DNA of 54,949 bases, from NCBI GenBank assembly GCA_035712145.1, contig DASTBI010000054.1, positions 1 through 54,949 of the forward strand. Direction: 5' to 3'. Below the pieces are notes generated by a model. The model worked only from the letters and a program-made list of their open reading frames with translations. It ran no database searches and was not told the DNA's origin. A program made the position numbers and the translations under genes. Source of the stretch: Candidatus Eisenbacteria bacterium. GTDB taxonomy: Bacteria > Eisenbacteria > RBG-16-71-46. The stretch's first letter is position 1. Every line of letters begins with the position of its first letter. Of this stretch, positions 26,373 to 35,277 are shown piece by piece.

Positions 26373-28925
26373 ATGACCCGATCCCCCTCGCTGCGTGCCG
26401 CCTCGTCATTGCTGCTCGGAACGCTTCCGTTCGCGCTCGCGGCAGTGCTCGTGGGCTCCGCGGCGGCCAGCGCACGCGATCCCGGGGCACCCAGGAAGGT
26501 GAGGGTTTCGCTGGCCGAAGGCCTGACCGCTCAGGCGCTGGTCAGCGCCGGGCTGGACGTGATCGAGGCTCGCCCCGGCCGCTTCGCCATGGTTCTCGAG
26601 TGGCCCGGCGATGCCGAGCGTCTGGCGCGGCTCGGCGCGTCCCGCGAGGTGGTCGACGACGATCCCGGCGCCACCGAGGCGCGTCTTGCGCGCGAGGATC
26701 TCGCACGCGTTTCGCGGCCGCGCGGCAAGATGGTGGTGAGCGCGGCGCGCGCCGACGGCATCCAGCGCATCGAAGTCCTGCCGCCTTTCGGCTCGGGGAG
26801 CTTCGCCGGCTTCTGGACGCTCGAGGAAGTGAAGATGAAGCTCGACGACCTCGTCGCCTCGGACGTCCAGGACGTGGTGGCCGACAAGATCGATACCCTG
26901 GGCTATTCGCTCCAGGGCCGGCCGATCTGGGGACTGCGGATCGCCAGGAGCATCCCCGGTCCGGACACGCGTCCGGTGGTGTTCTACAACTCGCTCACCC
27001 ATGCGCGCGAGCCCGAAGGCATGCAGGCGCTCCTCTACTTCGCCGACGACATCGTCTCGAAGTACGGCAGCGATCCGACCGCCACCTACCTCCTCGATCA
27101 TCGCGTGCTCTACTTCGTGCCGGTCGTGAATCCCGACGGCTATCGGATCAACCAGGACTACTACTTCGCCTCCGGCGGCGTGGCGTTCAGCTATCACCGC
27201 AAGAACGCGCGCGACACCAACGGCAACGGACTCGTGGACCGCGGCACCGACGGCGTCGACCTCAACCGCAACTACGGGTTCCAGTGGGCATTCAATGACA
27301 CCGGCTCGAGCCCGGTCGCGAGCGACGAGACCTACCGCGGGCCTTCGGCGTTCTCGGAGCCCGAGAGCCAGGCGCAGCGCGACATCGTGATCGCGCTCGG
27401 CCCGCGATGCGGCATGTCGTTCCACACCTACGGAGACCTCATGATCCACCCGTGGGGCTACACGCCGCAGGCGACGCCGGACTCTCTGCGCTTCTACGAG
27501 TGGGACGACGAGATCACGCTCGGCAACGGATACCACTCCGGCCAGGGCATCCGCGTGCTCTACGAGGTCAACGGCGAGTTCACCGACTGGTGCTACGGCG
27601 AGACGGTGCTCAAGCCCCGGATGTTCGCGTGGACGCCGGAGCTCGGTGGTCCGAGCGACGGCTTCTGGCCCTTTGCGTCGCGCATCCTGCCGATCGCCCG
27701 CGAGAACCTGCGAGGGTGCTATTGGGTGGCGTCGATCGCCGGGCCGGTGGTGCGGGTCGAGCGAGCGACGCTCGCCGAAGGGGCGCTGCTCCGCGGGGGC
27801 GTGGCGCATCTGACCCTCCGTGCGCGCAACAAGGGACTCTCTCCCACGCCTGGTCCCGAGCTGACCGCCACGCTCGTGTCGCTCTCGCCGGGCGCCCACG
27901 TGGTGCAGGGTTCGGGCGGCTTGCCGTCGATCGGCTCGTTCCAGAGCGTCGATCAGCCCGCGGCCCTCGGCTTCGCGATCGCCGCCGACGACACGGTGAC
28001 GCTCGGGCGCAGGCTCAGGTTCCAGGTGAGCTTCAGTGATGCTGCTGGGTTCTTCTCGCGCGACACGCTCGAGCTCTACTGCGGGGCGCCAACCGTTCTG
28101 CTCGCCGACGACGCCGAGACGGGCATGGGCAATTGGAGCACGAACACCTGGGCCACTCAGACCGGGGACGCCTACCGGCCCGGAACGTTCTTCTCGGACT
28201 CACCGGCTCTCTATCCCAACAACGCCAACCGCACGTTCACCGCCGGCAGCGCCTACAACCTCACGACTGGAGTCCATGCCTACCTCGATTTCCTGGTGCG
28301 CTGGGAGTTCGAAGGCGACTACGACGCCGGCGTCGTCGAGGCCAATCTCTCCGGCAACAACTGGACGCCCGCGCCCGCGCGCGCCTCGGTGCCTGCCGGC
28401 ACGAGCGGGGAGCAGGACCTTCTCTCCGGGGGCCCGATCTTCGAAGGCGCTGGCAAGCTGTGGCGGCCCGAGCGCGTCGATCTCTCGGCGTTCGCCGGAC
28501 CGACCAGCTCCACGGTCAAGATCCGCTTTCGGTCACTGAGCGACCAGAACACCAACTTCGACGGCTTCCGCGTCGACTCGGTGCGTCTCGTCACGTTCAA
28601 TCCCGCGAACCAGCCCGCCCCGGTCGCGGTCGGCGAGACTCCGACCGGGGCGGCGCTCGAGCTCGCGGCGCCATCGCCCAATCCCGCTCGGCAGGCCGCC
28701 CGGCTGGCCTTCACGCTCCCGGTTGCCGGCGACGTGCGGCTCGAAGTCCTCGACCTCCAGGGGCGTCGCGTGCGCTCACTGGCGGATGGCCGCTACTCCG
28801 CGGCGCGCTACGAGCTGGGCTGGGATCTCCTGGATGCGAGCGGCCGGCGTACGCCACCCGGCCTCTATCTGCTGAGACTCACGACCGGGACGGCGTCGGT
28901 GACGCGCCGGCTGATGGTGCTCTGA
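26373..28925 (+). CDS. Secreted M14 zinc carboxypeptidase with C-terminal FlgD-like module
   Basis: 850 residues. Signal peptide (about 1-34), propeptide-like region to about 135, then the M14 domain (about 150-455). Zinc ligands are His210 and Glu213 (THAREPEG) and His351 (SFHTYG). The Arg of DLNRNYGF binds the substrate carboxylate, and Glu423 (WTPELGG) is the general base. Next are a CARDB-like Ig domain (about 460-570), a jelly-roll-like domain (about 570-745), and the tag (SPNPARQAARLAFTLP, DLQGRRVRSL, GLYLLRL). The enzyme trims C-terminal residues from peptides outside the cell. It lies 17 bases before modA. Confidence 0.92.
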   Translation: MTRSPSLRAASSLLLGTLPFALAAVLVGSAAASARDPGAPRKVRVSLAEGLTAQALVSAGLDVIEARPGRFAMVLEWPGDAERLARLGASREVVDDDPGATEARLAREDLARVSRPRGKMVVSAARADGIQRIEVLPPFGSGSFAGFWTLEEVKMKLDDLVASDVQDVVADKIDTLGYSLQGRPIWGLRIARSIPGPDTRPVVFYNSLTHAREPEGMQALLYFADDIVSKYGSDPTATYLLDHRVLYFVPVVNPDGYRINQDYYFASGGVAFSYHRKNARDTNGNGLVDRGTDGVDLNRNYGFQWAFNDTGSSPVASDETYRGPSAFSEPESQAQRDIVIALGPRCGMSFHTYGDLMIHPWGYTPQATPDSLRFYEWDDEITLGNGYHSGQGIRVLYEVNGEFTDWCYGETVLKPRMFAWTPELGGPSDGFWPFASRILPIARENLRGCYWVASIAGPVVRVERATLAEGALLRGGVAHLTLRARNKGLSPTPGPELTATLVSLSPGAHVVQGSGGLPSIGSFQSVDQPAALGFAIAADDTVTLGRRLRFQVSFSDAAGFFSRDTLELYCGAPTVLLADDAETGMGNWSTNTWATQTGDAYRPGTFFSDSPALYPNNANRTFTAGSAYNLTTGVHAYLDFLVRWEFEGDYDAGVVEANLSGNNWTPAPARASVPAGTSGEQDLLSGGPIFEGAGKLWRPERVDLSAFAGPTSSTVKIRFRSLSDQNTNFDGFRVDSVRLVTFNPANQPAPVAVGETPTGAALELAAPSPNPARQAARLAFTLPVAGDVRLEVLDLQGRRVRSLADGRYSAARYELGWDLLDASGRRTPPGLYLLRLTTGTASVTRRLMVL

Positions 28926-28942
28926 GGACTCCTGGCACACGC

Positions 28943-29734
28943 ATGAAGCGGCTCATGTGGATTCTCCTGGCCGGGATCGGGATGCTCCAGGCGGGGACGT
29001 TGGCCGCCGCCAAGCCGACCCGAACCATCACCGTCTTCGCGGCCGCCTCGCTGTCCGAGGCCTTCCAGGAGATCGGCAAGCAGGTCGAGCGCGAGCACCC
29101 GGGCTGGAAGGTGCGCTTCAACTTCGCGGGCTCCAATCAGCTCGCGCTCCAGATCGAGCAGGGCGCCAAGGCCGACGTGTTCGCTTCGGCCGATCAACCC
29201 TGGATGCAGTACCTGGCGGAGCGGGATCGGCTCACGGGCGACGCTCTCACCTTCGCCCGCAACCGGTTGGTCGCCATCGTGCCGCGCACCAACCCCGCGC
29301 GCATCACCAGTCTGCGGGACTTCGCAAAGCGCGGCGTGAAGCTGGCGTTGACCGGCGAGGTGGTTCCGATCGGGCGGTACACGCGAGAGGTGCTGCGCCG
29401 GCTTTCCGAGAAGCCCGAGTACGGCGAAGACTTCGCCCGGCGCACCCTGGCCAATCTGGTCTCCGAAGAGGAAACCGTCCGCGCCGTGGTCACCAAGGTT
29501 CAGATCGGGGAGGTCGACGCCGGGTTCTGCTACGTCTCCGACGCACAAGGCCCCGTGGGACGCTATCTCCGGACGTTCGCCATTCCCGAGGATGTCAACG
29601 TGCTCGCCGAATATCCGATCGCGTTGCTGAAGTCGGCGTCCTCGACCGATGGGGCGGAGGCGTTCATCGATGCCGTGCTGTCGACCGAAGGACAAAAGAT
29701 CCTCGTCCGCTACGGCTTTCTCGCCGGCTGCTGA
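28943..29734 (+). CDS. modA: Molybdate-type ABC transporter substrate-binding protein
   Basis: 263 residues with a signal peptide (about 1-22). Typical ModA features are ITVFAAASLSEAFQEIG, FNFAGSNQLALQIEQGA, ADVFASAD and a conserved Tyr-Val-Ser near the C-terminus (GFCYVSDA). It binds molybdate or tungstate in the periplasm. No modB or modC lies in the window, so it is an orphan here or its partners are elsewhere. It may be co-transcribed with the M14 peptidase gene. A molybdopterin oxidoreductase lies 12 kb away (41470-43791), giving one possible user of the metal. Confidence 0.9.
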   Translation: MKRLMWILLAGIGMLQAGTLAAAKPTRTITVFAAASLSEAFQEIGKQVEREHPGWKVRFNFAGSNQLALQIEQGAKADVFASADQPWMQYLAERDRLTGDALTFARNRLVAIVPRTNPARITSLRDFAKRGVKLALTGEVVPIGRYTREVLRRLSEKPEYGEDFARRTLANLVSEEETVRAVVTKVQIGEVDAGFCYVSDAQGPVGRYLRTFAIPEDVNVLAEYPIALLKSASSTDGAEAFIDAVLSTEGQKILVRYGFLAGC

Positions 29735-29738
29735 CGAC

Positions 29739-31040
29739 TCACGAGGCCGGCTTGTAGACGCGGTTGGGCTTCCCCTCGCTCCAGGGGTGATAGCTCAACG
29801 CCCGATGCACGCGCTCCGAGAGCGTGGGATGCGAGTAGAGCGCGAACCGGATCCAGGCGGGAGGCTCGGGATTCGACTTGTTCTGCGCGGCGAGCTTCAG
29901 GTAGGTGCGCGCCCCGGCGTCGTTGTCCCTCGTGATCTCGAGCGCGTAGACGTCGGCCTCGGTCTCGATCGCGCGAGACACGCCGTTGGAGATCGGCTGG
30001 GACAGGAACGCCACCAGAGAGATCAGCGTCAGCAGGAGCGGCAGTGACGCGGGATCGTGGAGCTCGTGGAAGCGCCAGCGCTCGCCGAAGCGGCGCACCG
30101 CCCATCGCCCCGCGATGGCCACCAGCCACATGAACGCGAAGCTCCCGATCGCGCTGGCCACGATCCCTTTCCAGATGTGGGCGAGCTTGTAGTGGCCCAT
30201 CTCGTGCCCCATCACGAACAGGATCTCGTCCTCTTCCATCCCCAGGAGCATCGTGTCCCAGAGCACGATGCGCTGCGATACCCCGAAGCCGTTCACGTAG
30301 GCGTTGTAGGTCTTGGTCTGCTTGCTCTTGTCGACCTCGTACACATTGCGCCCGGGGATTTCGGCGCGCTCCGCGAGCTCGAGGATCCGCGCCTTCAGGC
30401 GCTGGTCGCGCAGCGGCCGGAACTCGTTGAAGAGCGGATCCACGACCAGCGGCTGGATCAGCACCGCGCCAACCGTGAGCGGCAGCGTCGCGATGGCGCA
30501 CCAGAGCCACCAGCGGCGCGGGCTCCTGCGGATGGCCACGTAACCGAGCGCGACCACCGGCACCACCCCGAGGAAGACGATGCCCACCAACGCTTCCTTG
30601 AGGAAGTCGGCGAGCCAGGCGCCGAAGCTCTGCGTCGAGAGGCCGTACTGATGCTCGATCGCGAACTCCGCATACCACGACAACGGAAACGTCAGCACCA
30701 ATGTCACGAGGATGAAGAGCGTGAGCACCACGAGGAGCTGGAGCCAACGCGAGCGCGAGAGCCGCGCTGCCACGTCACGCATCTTCGCAGCGAGCCCCGT
30801 GAACAGGACCAGAGCGCCGACCAGGAAGGCCGCGGCCGGCTCGATGAACGTCAGTGCGACGCGGGTCGTCCAGTAGGCGCGGTTTTCCGGCGTGAAGCCG
30901 GCGCGCATCTCGGCCAGGTAGTCGCGGGGCGGGTGGACGGCGGGGCCCATGACTGCGAGCGAATCGGATGCCACCCCGGCCGATGTCGAGGATTCAGCAG
31001 CGCCCGAGAGCGCCAGGACGAGGGCGAGCAGGAGCAACAT
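29739..31040 (-). CDS. Ste24-like M48 membrane zinc metallopeptidase
   Basis: 433 residues. At least six hydrophobic segments surround the zinc site HEMGH (His279, Glu280, His283), with the third ligand in ETEADVYAL. DKSKQTKTYNAYVNGFG and SHPTLSERV are hallmarks of the CAAX-protease/Ste24 branch of M48. In bacteria these act in membrane-protein quality control. The start lies 25 bases after the DUF488 stop, so it could belong to the same transcript as btuB and the propeller. It ends 4 bases from the convergent modA. Confidence 0.9.
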   Translation of the reverse strand: MLLLLALVLALSGAAESSTSAGVASDSLAVMGPAVHPPRDYLAEMRAGFTPENRAYWTTRVALTFIEPAAAFLVGALVLFTGLAAKMRDVAARLSRSRWLQLLVVLTLFILVTLVLTFPLSWYAEFAIEHQYGLSTQSFGAWLADFLKEALVGIVFLGVVPVVALGYVAIRRSPRRWWLWCAIATLPLTVGAVLIQPLVVDPLFNEFRPLRDQRLKARILELAERAEIPGRNVYEVDKSKQTKTYNAYVNGFGVSQRIVLWDTMLLGMEEDEILFVMGHEMGHYKLAHIWKGIVASAIGSFAFMWLVAIAGRWAVRRFGERWRFHELHDPASLPLLLTLISLVAFLSQPISNGVSRAIETEADVYALEITRDNDAGARTYLKLAAQNKSNPEPPAWIRFALYSHPTLSERVHRALSYHPWSEGKPNRVYKPAS

Positions 31041-31065
31041 GGCGTCAATCTAGCCGATTTCGCGG

Positions 31066-31452
31066 CTACGACATCTTCGCGCCGTGCTGGGCCAGCAGGC
31101 GCTTGAGAATCGAGCGGTGGCAGCGCGATTCGTCCTCGCAGTAGCAGCCCACCGAGAAGCTGGCGACGTGCGACAACGCCGCCAGGAGCGTCAGGTCGTG
31201 ACGGCGCTCCGGCGTGGACATCTCCTTCGTGTACCTGCGGACGTACGCCTTCCACTGCGAGGCCGTCTCTGCGGCGAGTCCGAGCTTCATGACGGGAAGG
31301 CTGGGCGCCAGGTTCGGGTACCACACGTCGAACCAATCCTCGGAGGCCCAGCGCGCCTTGGGGACTCCGCGGGGCGGTCGGCGAACGGTCCCGATGCGCA
31401 TCCCCTCGCCTGCCTCCCGCGGACTCCCCAATCGCACCACGCGCACGCTCAT
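31066..31452 (-). CDS. DUF488 family protein
   Basis: 128 residues. The C-terminal SVGCYCEDESRCHRSIL is the family signature, with a Cys-x-Cys-x(4)-Cys-His arrangement. It also has RWASEDWFDVWYPNLAPS and a helix with LTLLAALSHV, as in the short YeaO-type DUF488 proteins. No activity is firmly known. It sits 19 bases after the stop of the beta-propeller gene and 25 before the Ste24 gene, so it may ride on the cobalamin-regulated transcript. The start at 31452 was the first ATG and lacks a strong ribosome binding site. Confidence 0.85.
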   Translation of the reverse strand: MSVRVVRLGSPREAGEGMRIGTVRRPPRGVPKARWASEDWFDVWYPNLAPSLPVMKLGLAAETASQWKAYVRRYTKEMSTPERRHDLTLLAALSHVASFSVGCYCEDESRCHRSILKRLLAQHGAKMS

Positions 31453-31471
31453 GCGCAGCCGCCCAAGGCTC

Positions 31472-32914
31472 TCAGCGGATCACGGCCAGCGTGCGGCTCG
31501 ACGCAGCTCCGGCGGCCACGGCGCGCACGAAGTAGAGCCCTGCTGGCACGCCGCGACCGGCTTCGTCGCGCAGGTCCCAGACCATCTCCCGATCACCGGC
31601 CGCGGCCGGTCCACCGATCAGGCGACGCACCGTCCGTCCAGTGATGTCGGTCACGGTCACCTCGACGCGACCCGCGAACGCGAGCCGCAGCGCGATGCGC
31701 GCCGAAGCGCGGGCGGGATTCGGCCAAGGTCCCTGGAGGGCCAGCGTCGGCGAGCCCAGCGATCCCGGCACGCTCAGCGGCGTGTCGGTGGCGTGGTCGA
31801 ACGTGACCGCGACCGGGGGAAGGCCGGTGTTCAATGGCCCGGCGAGCAGCGCGTCCGTGGTGGTGCTGAACACCAGCAGGCCGGGCAGATCCGACCCGGT
31901 GGCCGGACTCGGGTTCTTGCACACGTAGAGCTCGTTGCGGTCGTTCATCTCCATGTCGGGCAAACTGAAGCCGCCGTTCACGGTGATCAGCGTCGCGGTC
32001 TTGAGCCCGGTGCTCGGGTTCCACACCTGCAGCCGATTAACGGCACCAGCGCTCACCAGCGCGTAGGCATGCGTCGCCGTGTGCCAGACGATGTCGTTGA
32101 TGTCACCACCCAGCTCGGCCTCGGTGATCCTCACGCCCTGGTTGGTGAATTGGTACGGATCGATCGCCTCGATGCCGCCATCGAGCGCGCCGAAGCTTCC
32201 GGCGCAGCCGATCAGCAGCCAGTTGTGCGCCTTGTCGTATTCGAAGCTGGTGACGGGGTTCCTCAGCGTGAGCGGAATGCCCTGCACGCCCGGAGCGGCC
32301 GGGTCCACGTCGACCACCATGTCGTTCTGCGTGTCGATCACCACCACCACGCTGGGATTGCTCGCCGCGAAGTTGGTGAGCCGCTGGCAGGCGACGAAGA
32401 GATACTGACCGATGCGAATCGAGCGGGCCATTTCGGGAATGCCGTCGCTGTCGGCGAATCCGGCCAGCGAGATCGACGACTGCGGGAGACCCACCCCGCT
32501 GGCCGGGTTCACGGTGAGCAGGCTGGCCGAGCCGTAGCGCGGGACATACGCCTTGCTGCTGGTGAGGAAGGTGATGTCCTGGGGGTTGCTCCCGTTCCCC
32601 ACCGAGAACTGCCGCAGCGTGGCGAGCAGATTGGGATCGATGACCTGGATGTTGTCGCAGCCAAAGCGGCTCACCACGTGGAGGGCTCCGTTGAAGTAGC
32701 GGAGCGCGGCGTCGGAGCACACCGGCTCGACGTCCTGAACCACGGTGCGCGTGGCCAGGTTGACCACCGAGAGGCCGCCGGTCGCGAAGTCCGAGGTGAA
32801 GGCGAACGCCTTCGTGTCCGCGGCGGCGGCCGGGGAAGCGGGTGCGAGCTGCGTCGCGACGAGGAGACCCGCTGCCCCAAGGGCGGCGGCCGTGGCACGA
32901 AGACTTCGTTTCAT
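31472..32914 (-). CDS. Secreted YncE-like beta-propeller, candidate BtuG-like cobalamin-binding partner, with FlgD-like tag
   Basis: 480 residues behind a near-perfect AAGGAGG. The signal peptide (about 1-32) is a Sec type I signal without a lipobox. The body is a beta-propeller of YncE style: repeated blades such as FATGGLSVVNLATRTVV, DNIQVIDPNLLATL, SVVVVIDTQNDMVV, GGIEAIDPYQF and RLQVWNPSTG. The last ~85 residues are the FlgD-like module (GPWPNPARASARIAL, DITGRTVRRL, GLYFVRAV). It starts 9 bases after btuB, under the same cobalamin riboswitch. In Bacteroides, BtuG is a surface beta-propeller lipoprotein that hands B12 to BtuB. Order, fold and regulation match, so a BtuG-like role is inferred. 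Confidence 0.85.
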   Translation of the reverse strand: MKRSLRATAAALGAAGLLVATQLAPASPAAAADTKAFAFTSDFATGGLSVVNLATRTVVQDVEPVCSDAALRYFNGALHVVSRFGCDNIQVIDPNLLATLRQFSVGNGSNPQDITFLTSSKAYVPRYGSASLLTVNPASGVGLPQSSISLAGFADSDGIPEMARSIRIGQYLFVACQRLTNFAASNPSVVVVIDTQNDMVVDVDPAAPGVQGIPLTLRNPVTSFEYDKAHNWLLIGCAGSFGALDGGIEAIDPYQFTNQGVRITEAELGGDINDIVWHTATHAYALVSAGAVNRLQVWNPSTGLKTATLITVNGGFSLPDMEMNDRNELYVCKNPSPATGSDLPGLLVFSTTTDALLAGPLNTGLPPVAVTFDHATDTPLSVPGSLGSPTLALQGPWPNPARASARIALRLAFAGRVEVTVTDITGRTVRRLIGGPAAAGDREMVWDLRDEAGRGVPAGLYFVRAVAAGAASSRTLAVIR

Positions 32915-32923
32915 GAATCCTCC

Positions 32924-34954
32924 TTAGGGGACCTTGGAGCCCAGCCGGCTCTCGCACGCCATGAACAGCGTGCGGCCGGGAAGTGGAAAGCCGGCGACGT
33001 CCGATGCACGCTCGTCGCCGAGGTTCTTCCCCTCGAGCGTGAGACGCAGCGGCCAGGACGCCGGTGACAGCGAGATCCATGCGCCGGTCAGCACGCGGCG
33101 GTCGATGCGATAACGGTTGTAGCGGTCGAGGTAGTTGTCCGAGAGCGCATACACGTCGGTCCCGAGTCCAAGCCATCCGCGCGACCACAGGAGCTGCGCG
33201 TAACCCTCCTGGCCTGGTCGTTGGGGGAGTCGCTTGCCGGTCCAGTACGGCACGTCGCCCGCGTCGATCGCCTCCTCCAGCGTCAGCGAGGCCGAGGCCC
33301 GCAGCGCTCCGGCGCCGAGCTGCAGCGCGAACTCCTCGCCTCGGACCCGAGAGGCGGAGGTGTTCATCGCCCGCACCGTGCTTCGTGTGTTGCGCGTATA
33401 GAGGATCAAGTCGCGCGCGCGCGATTCGAAGTGCGCCCAGGTGAGCGCAGCGCTCGTCGAACCACGGACACCTCGCCACGAAGCACCCGCATCCCAGCTC
33501 TCGACATGCTCGGGCTCGAGCGCGGGATTGCCGAGCACCACGCCCTGGTTGCCGAACAGCTCCATGAAATCCGGCGGGCGATCGGCCTTGGACCAGTTGC
33601 CCTTGAGGTCGACTCCGAAACCGACGGCGACGCGCGCGCCGAGCTGCGGAGAACGCAGCGTGCGCTCGACGTCTCGCGACCGTTCGATTCCCCCCACGCC
33701 GACCGAATGAAGCTCGTCCTCGAATCGCTCCCAGCGCTCGCCGGCATGGAGCAGCACCCGTCCCTGGAATGGGCGGAACGAGAGCCCGAGCATCGCGCCG
33801 GTGCGGAGCCGCCGGCTCGGCGCCGGGTCCGGAGCGGCGTCGCCGCCGTCGTGGAGCCGCGCTTCCTCCCGGCGCGCCGTCGCTCCTGCTTCGAGCGCGA
33901 GCGCCATGGGCAGCAGCGGAAAGGCCAGCTCGAGCTCGGCGTGATCGGCGCTGATGCGGTCATCCGTGTCGTGCGATCCGAGTCCAAGCTCGGCATGGGG
34001 ATCCTCGAACTGGCTGCGCGTCCGGTCGCTGCTGCCGCGCAGCGCCACGCGCGGCGTCGCGCCGTGCGGCTCCACCACGGCCTCGATCTGCGCCACGCCG
34101 AATGTCGTGGCGAGCGAGGTGTGCCGCGCCGGAAGCGCGCCCAGCCCCGGCGTTCCCTGCCGCTTGGTCAGGGCTTCGCCCCGGCCGGTCACGTGAAAGC
34201 GCGCGCCGGGGCGCCATGTCACGCTGCCGAGCCCGGTCCAGGCCTCGAATCGATTGTTCGCGCGGGTCACCATGACGTCGTCGGTCGGGTTGAACGGCGT
34301 GGCGTTGTCGTCGAGGTAGGAAAAATCGCCGCTCGATGCCTGCAAGCCGCCGTGGATCAGCGCCGACCACGCTCCCGAGGCGCGCGAGGCGAAGGCGCGC
34401 GCGTCCCAGGTGTCGAACGACCCGTGCATGACGCGCAGCTCGGGTGGCGCCGTGCCGGTCGGGCTCACGAGATCGATCGCGCCGCCCGGGCCGACCACGC
34501 CGAACCCGAGCGGTGTGGGCCCGCGATACACGTCGATCCGCTCCACGGCGCTGATCGGCAGATCGCCGAGGCTCACGACGCTGCGCGCAGCGGAGCTGAG
34601 CGGCATGCCGTTCAGGAACACCGCCACTTGTCCGGGCGAGGAGCCGCGCACCGAGACCACGCTGAAGGCGCCGAGCCCGCCATACTGCTGCACGTGGACG
34701 CCCGGGAGCTGGCTCATGAGGTCGGGCAGGAGATCGATCGCCCCACCGCGCGCGCCCGGCCGGATCTCCGAGGTGTACGCGGTGGGAATCCGGCGCTCGG
34801 CTTCGGTCGGCCGCCGCTCGGTGACGCGGACCTCGGGCAGCGCGACCACGGAGTCGGTGAAGGCGGTGTCCGGCGGCGCCTGAGCCCATGTGGCGCTCGC
34901 CGCGGCAAGCGCACAGCTCATGACCGCGAATGCCCAGGCGTCTCTCGCGCCCAA
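32924..34954 (-). CDS. btuB: BtuB-like TonB-dependent outer-membrane receptor for cobalamin
   Basis: 676 residues from the TTG at 34954, preceded by GGGAGGGGG and followed by a signal peptide ending ATWAQA. The frame extends to 35101, but that part is the riboswitch. Plug domain: DLLPDLMSQLPGVHVQQYGG, SVRGSSPGQVAVFLNGMPL, SAVERIDVYRGPTPLGFG and GGAIDLVSP. The rest is a beta-barrel rich in alternating aromatic strands and ends in a short strand. The weak TonB box probably lies in VALPEVRVTERR. Control by a cobalamin riboswitch identifies corrinoids as the substrate; the periplasmic BtuF and BtuCD genes are not in the window. Confidence 0.92.
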   Translation of the reverse strand: MGARDAWAFAVMSCALAAASATWAQAPPDTAFTDSVVALPEVRVTERRPTEAERRIPTAYTSEIRPGARGGAIDLLPDLMSQLPGVHVQQYGGLGAFSVVSVRGSSPGQVAVFLNGMPLSSAARSVVSLGDLPISAVERIDVYRGPTPLGFGVVGPGGAIDLVSPTGTAPPELRVMHGSFDTWDARAFASRASGAWSALIHGGLQASSGDFSYLDDNATPFNPTDDVMVTRANNRFEAWTGLGSVTWRPGARFHVTGRGEALTKRQGTPGLGALPARHTSLATTFGVAQIEAVVEPHGATPRVALRGSSDRTRSQFEDPHAELGLGSHDTDDRISADHAELELAFPLLPMALALEAGATARREEARLHDGGDAAPDPAPSRRLRTGAMLGLSFRPFQGRVLLHAGERWERFEDELHSVGVGGIERSRDVERTLRSPQLGARVAVGFGVDLKGNWSKADRPPDFMELFGNQGVVLGNPALEPEHVESWDAGASWRGVRGSTSAALTWAHFESRARDLILYTRNTRSTVRAMNTSASRVRGEEFALQLGAGALRASASLTLEEAIDAGDVPYWTGKRLPQRPGQEGYAQLLWSRGWLGLGTDVYALSDNYLDRYNRYRIDRRVLTGAWISLSPASWPLRLTLEGKNLGDERASDVAGFPLPGRTLFMACESRLGSKVP

Positions 34955-34960
34955 GGAAAT

Positions 34961-34989
34961 GCCCCCTCCCGGGTGACGCGGGAAGGGGC
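34961..34989 (-). promoter_or_regulatory. btuB: Shine-Dalgarno-sequestering hairpin, riboswitch expression platform
   Basis: On the mRNA strand, GCCCCTTCCCG pairs with CGGGAGGGGGC over 11 positions (one G-U) around the loop CGTCACC. The 3' arm contains the GGGAGGGGG ribosome binding site of btuB, just before the TTG start at 34954. When formed, this hairpin would block translation. It lies 54 bases after the cobalamin aptamer, so translational control by ligand is expected. Confidence 0.75.
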
Positions 34990-35042
34990 CAGGCGCGATC
35001 TCGCTCGCCCGGCGCCCTCCAACGGAGCACCGCGGGTCGTGG

Positions 35043-35203
35043 CTTCCGGGCAGGTCTCCTGACTCTGGGTCTTGGCGCGAGCCTCGCCTTCCCGACCGCA
35101 CGGCGGTCAGTGGCTCGTGAGGCTCGCGATACCCATCACAGTGGCGGGACCGTGGGGGACTTTCACCCCTCTTCCCTGTTAGGCCCTGTGGGGCACCCGG
35201 AAG
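35043..35203 (-). promoter_or_regulatory. Cobalamin riboswitch (adenosylcobalamin type)
   Basis: On the minus strand the P1 arms CTTCCGGG (35196-35203) and CCCGGAAG (35043-35050) enclose the aptamer. Conserved elements are present in order: GGTGCCCC, AACAGGGAA, GGTGAAAGTCCC, CGGTCCCGCCACTGTGA, GAGCCACTGACC, GGGAAGGCG and the B12 box AGTCAGGAGACCTGCC. These match the known cobalamin riboswitch consensus. It precedes btuB and, through it, the beta-propeller gene. Cobalamin binding should lower expression of both. Confidence 0.96.
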
Positions 35204-35214
35204 ATGTGCGCGGC

Positions 35215-35243
35215 ACCATCGCGCCGGGTGGCTCCGGCGTCAA
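35215..35243 (-). promoter_or_regulatory. Promoter of the cobalamin-regulated operon
   Basis: -35 TTGACG at 35238-35243, a 17-bp spacer and -10 GATGGT (three of six) at 35215-35220. The expected start near 35208 would place the first transcribed base about 5 bases before the aptamer P1 stem, just as needed. The operon therefore need not depend on the upstream kinase gene. Confidence 0.55.
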
Positions 35244-35277
35244 GCGCTTTCTCAGATCCGCGGATGCCGTGCGGAGA

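Noticed and set aside
34955-35101. N-terminal extension of btuB
   Set aside because: The extension is the 3' part of the riboswitch and its expression platform; the signal peptide begins at the TTG at 34954.
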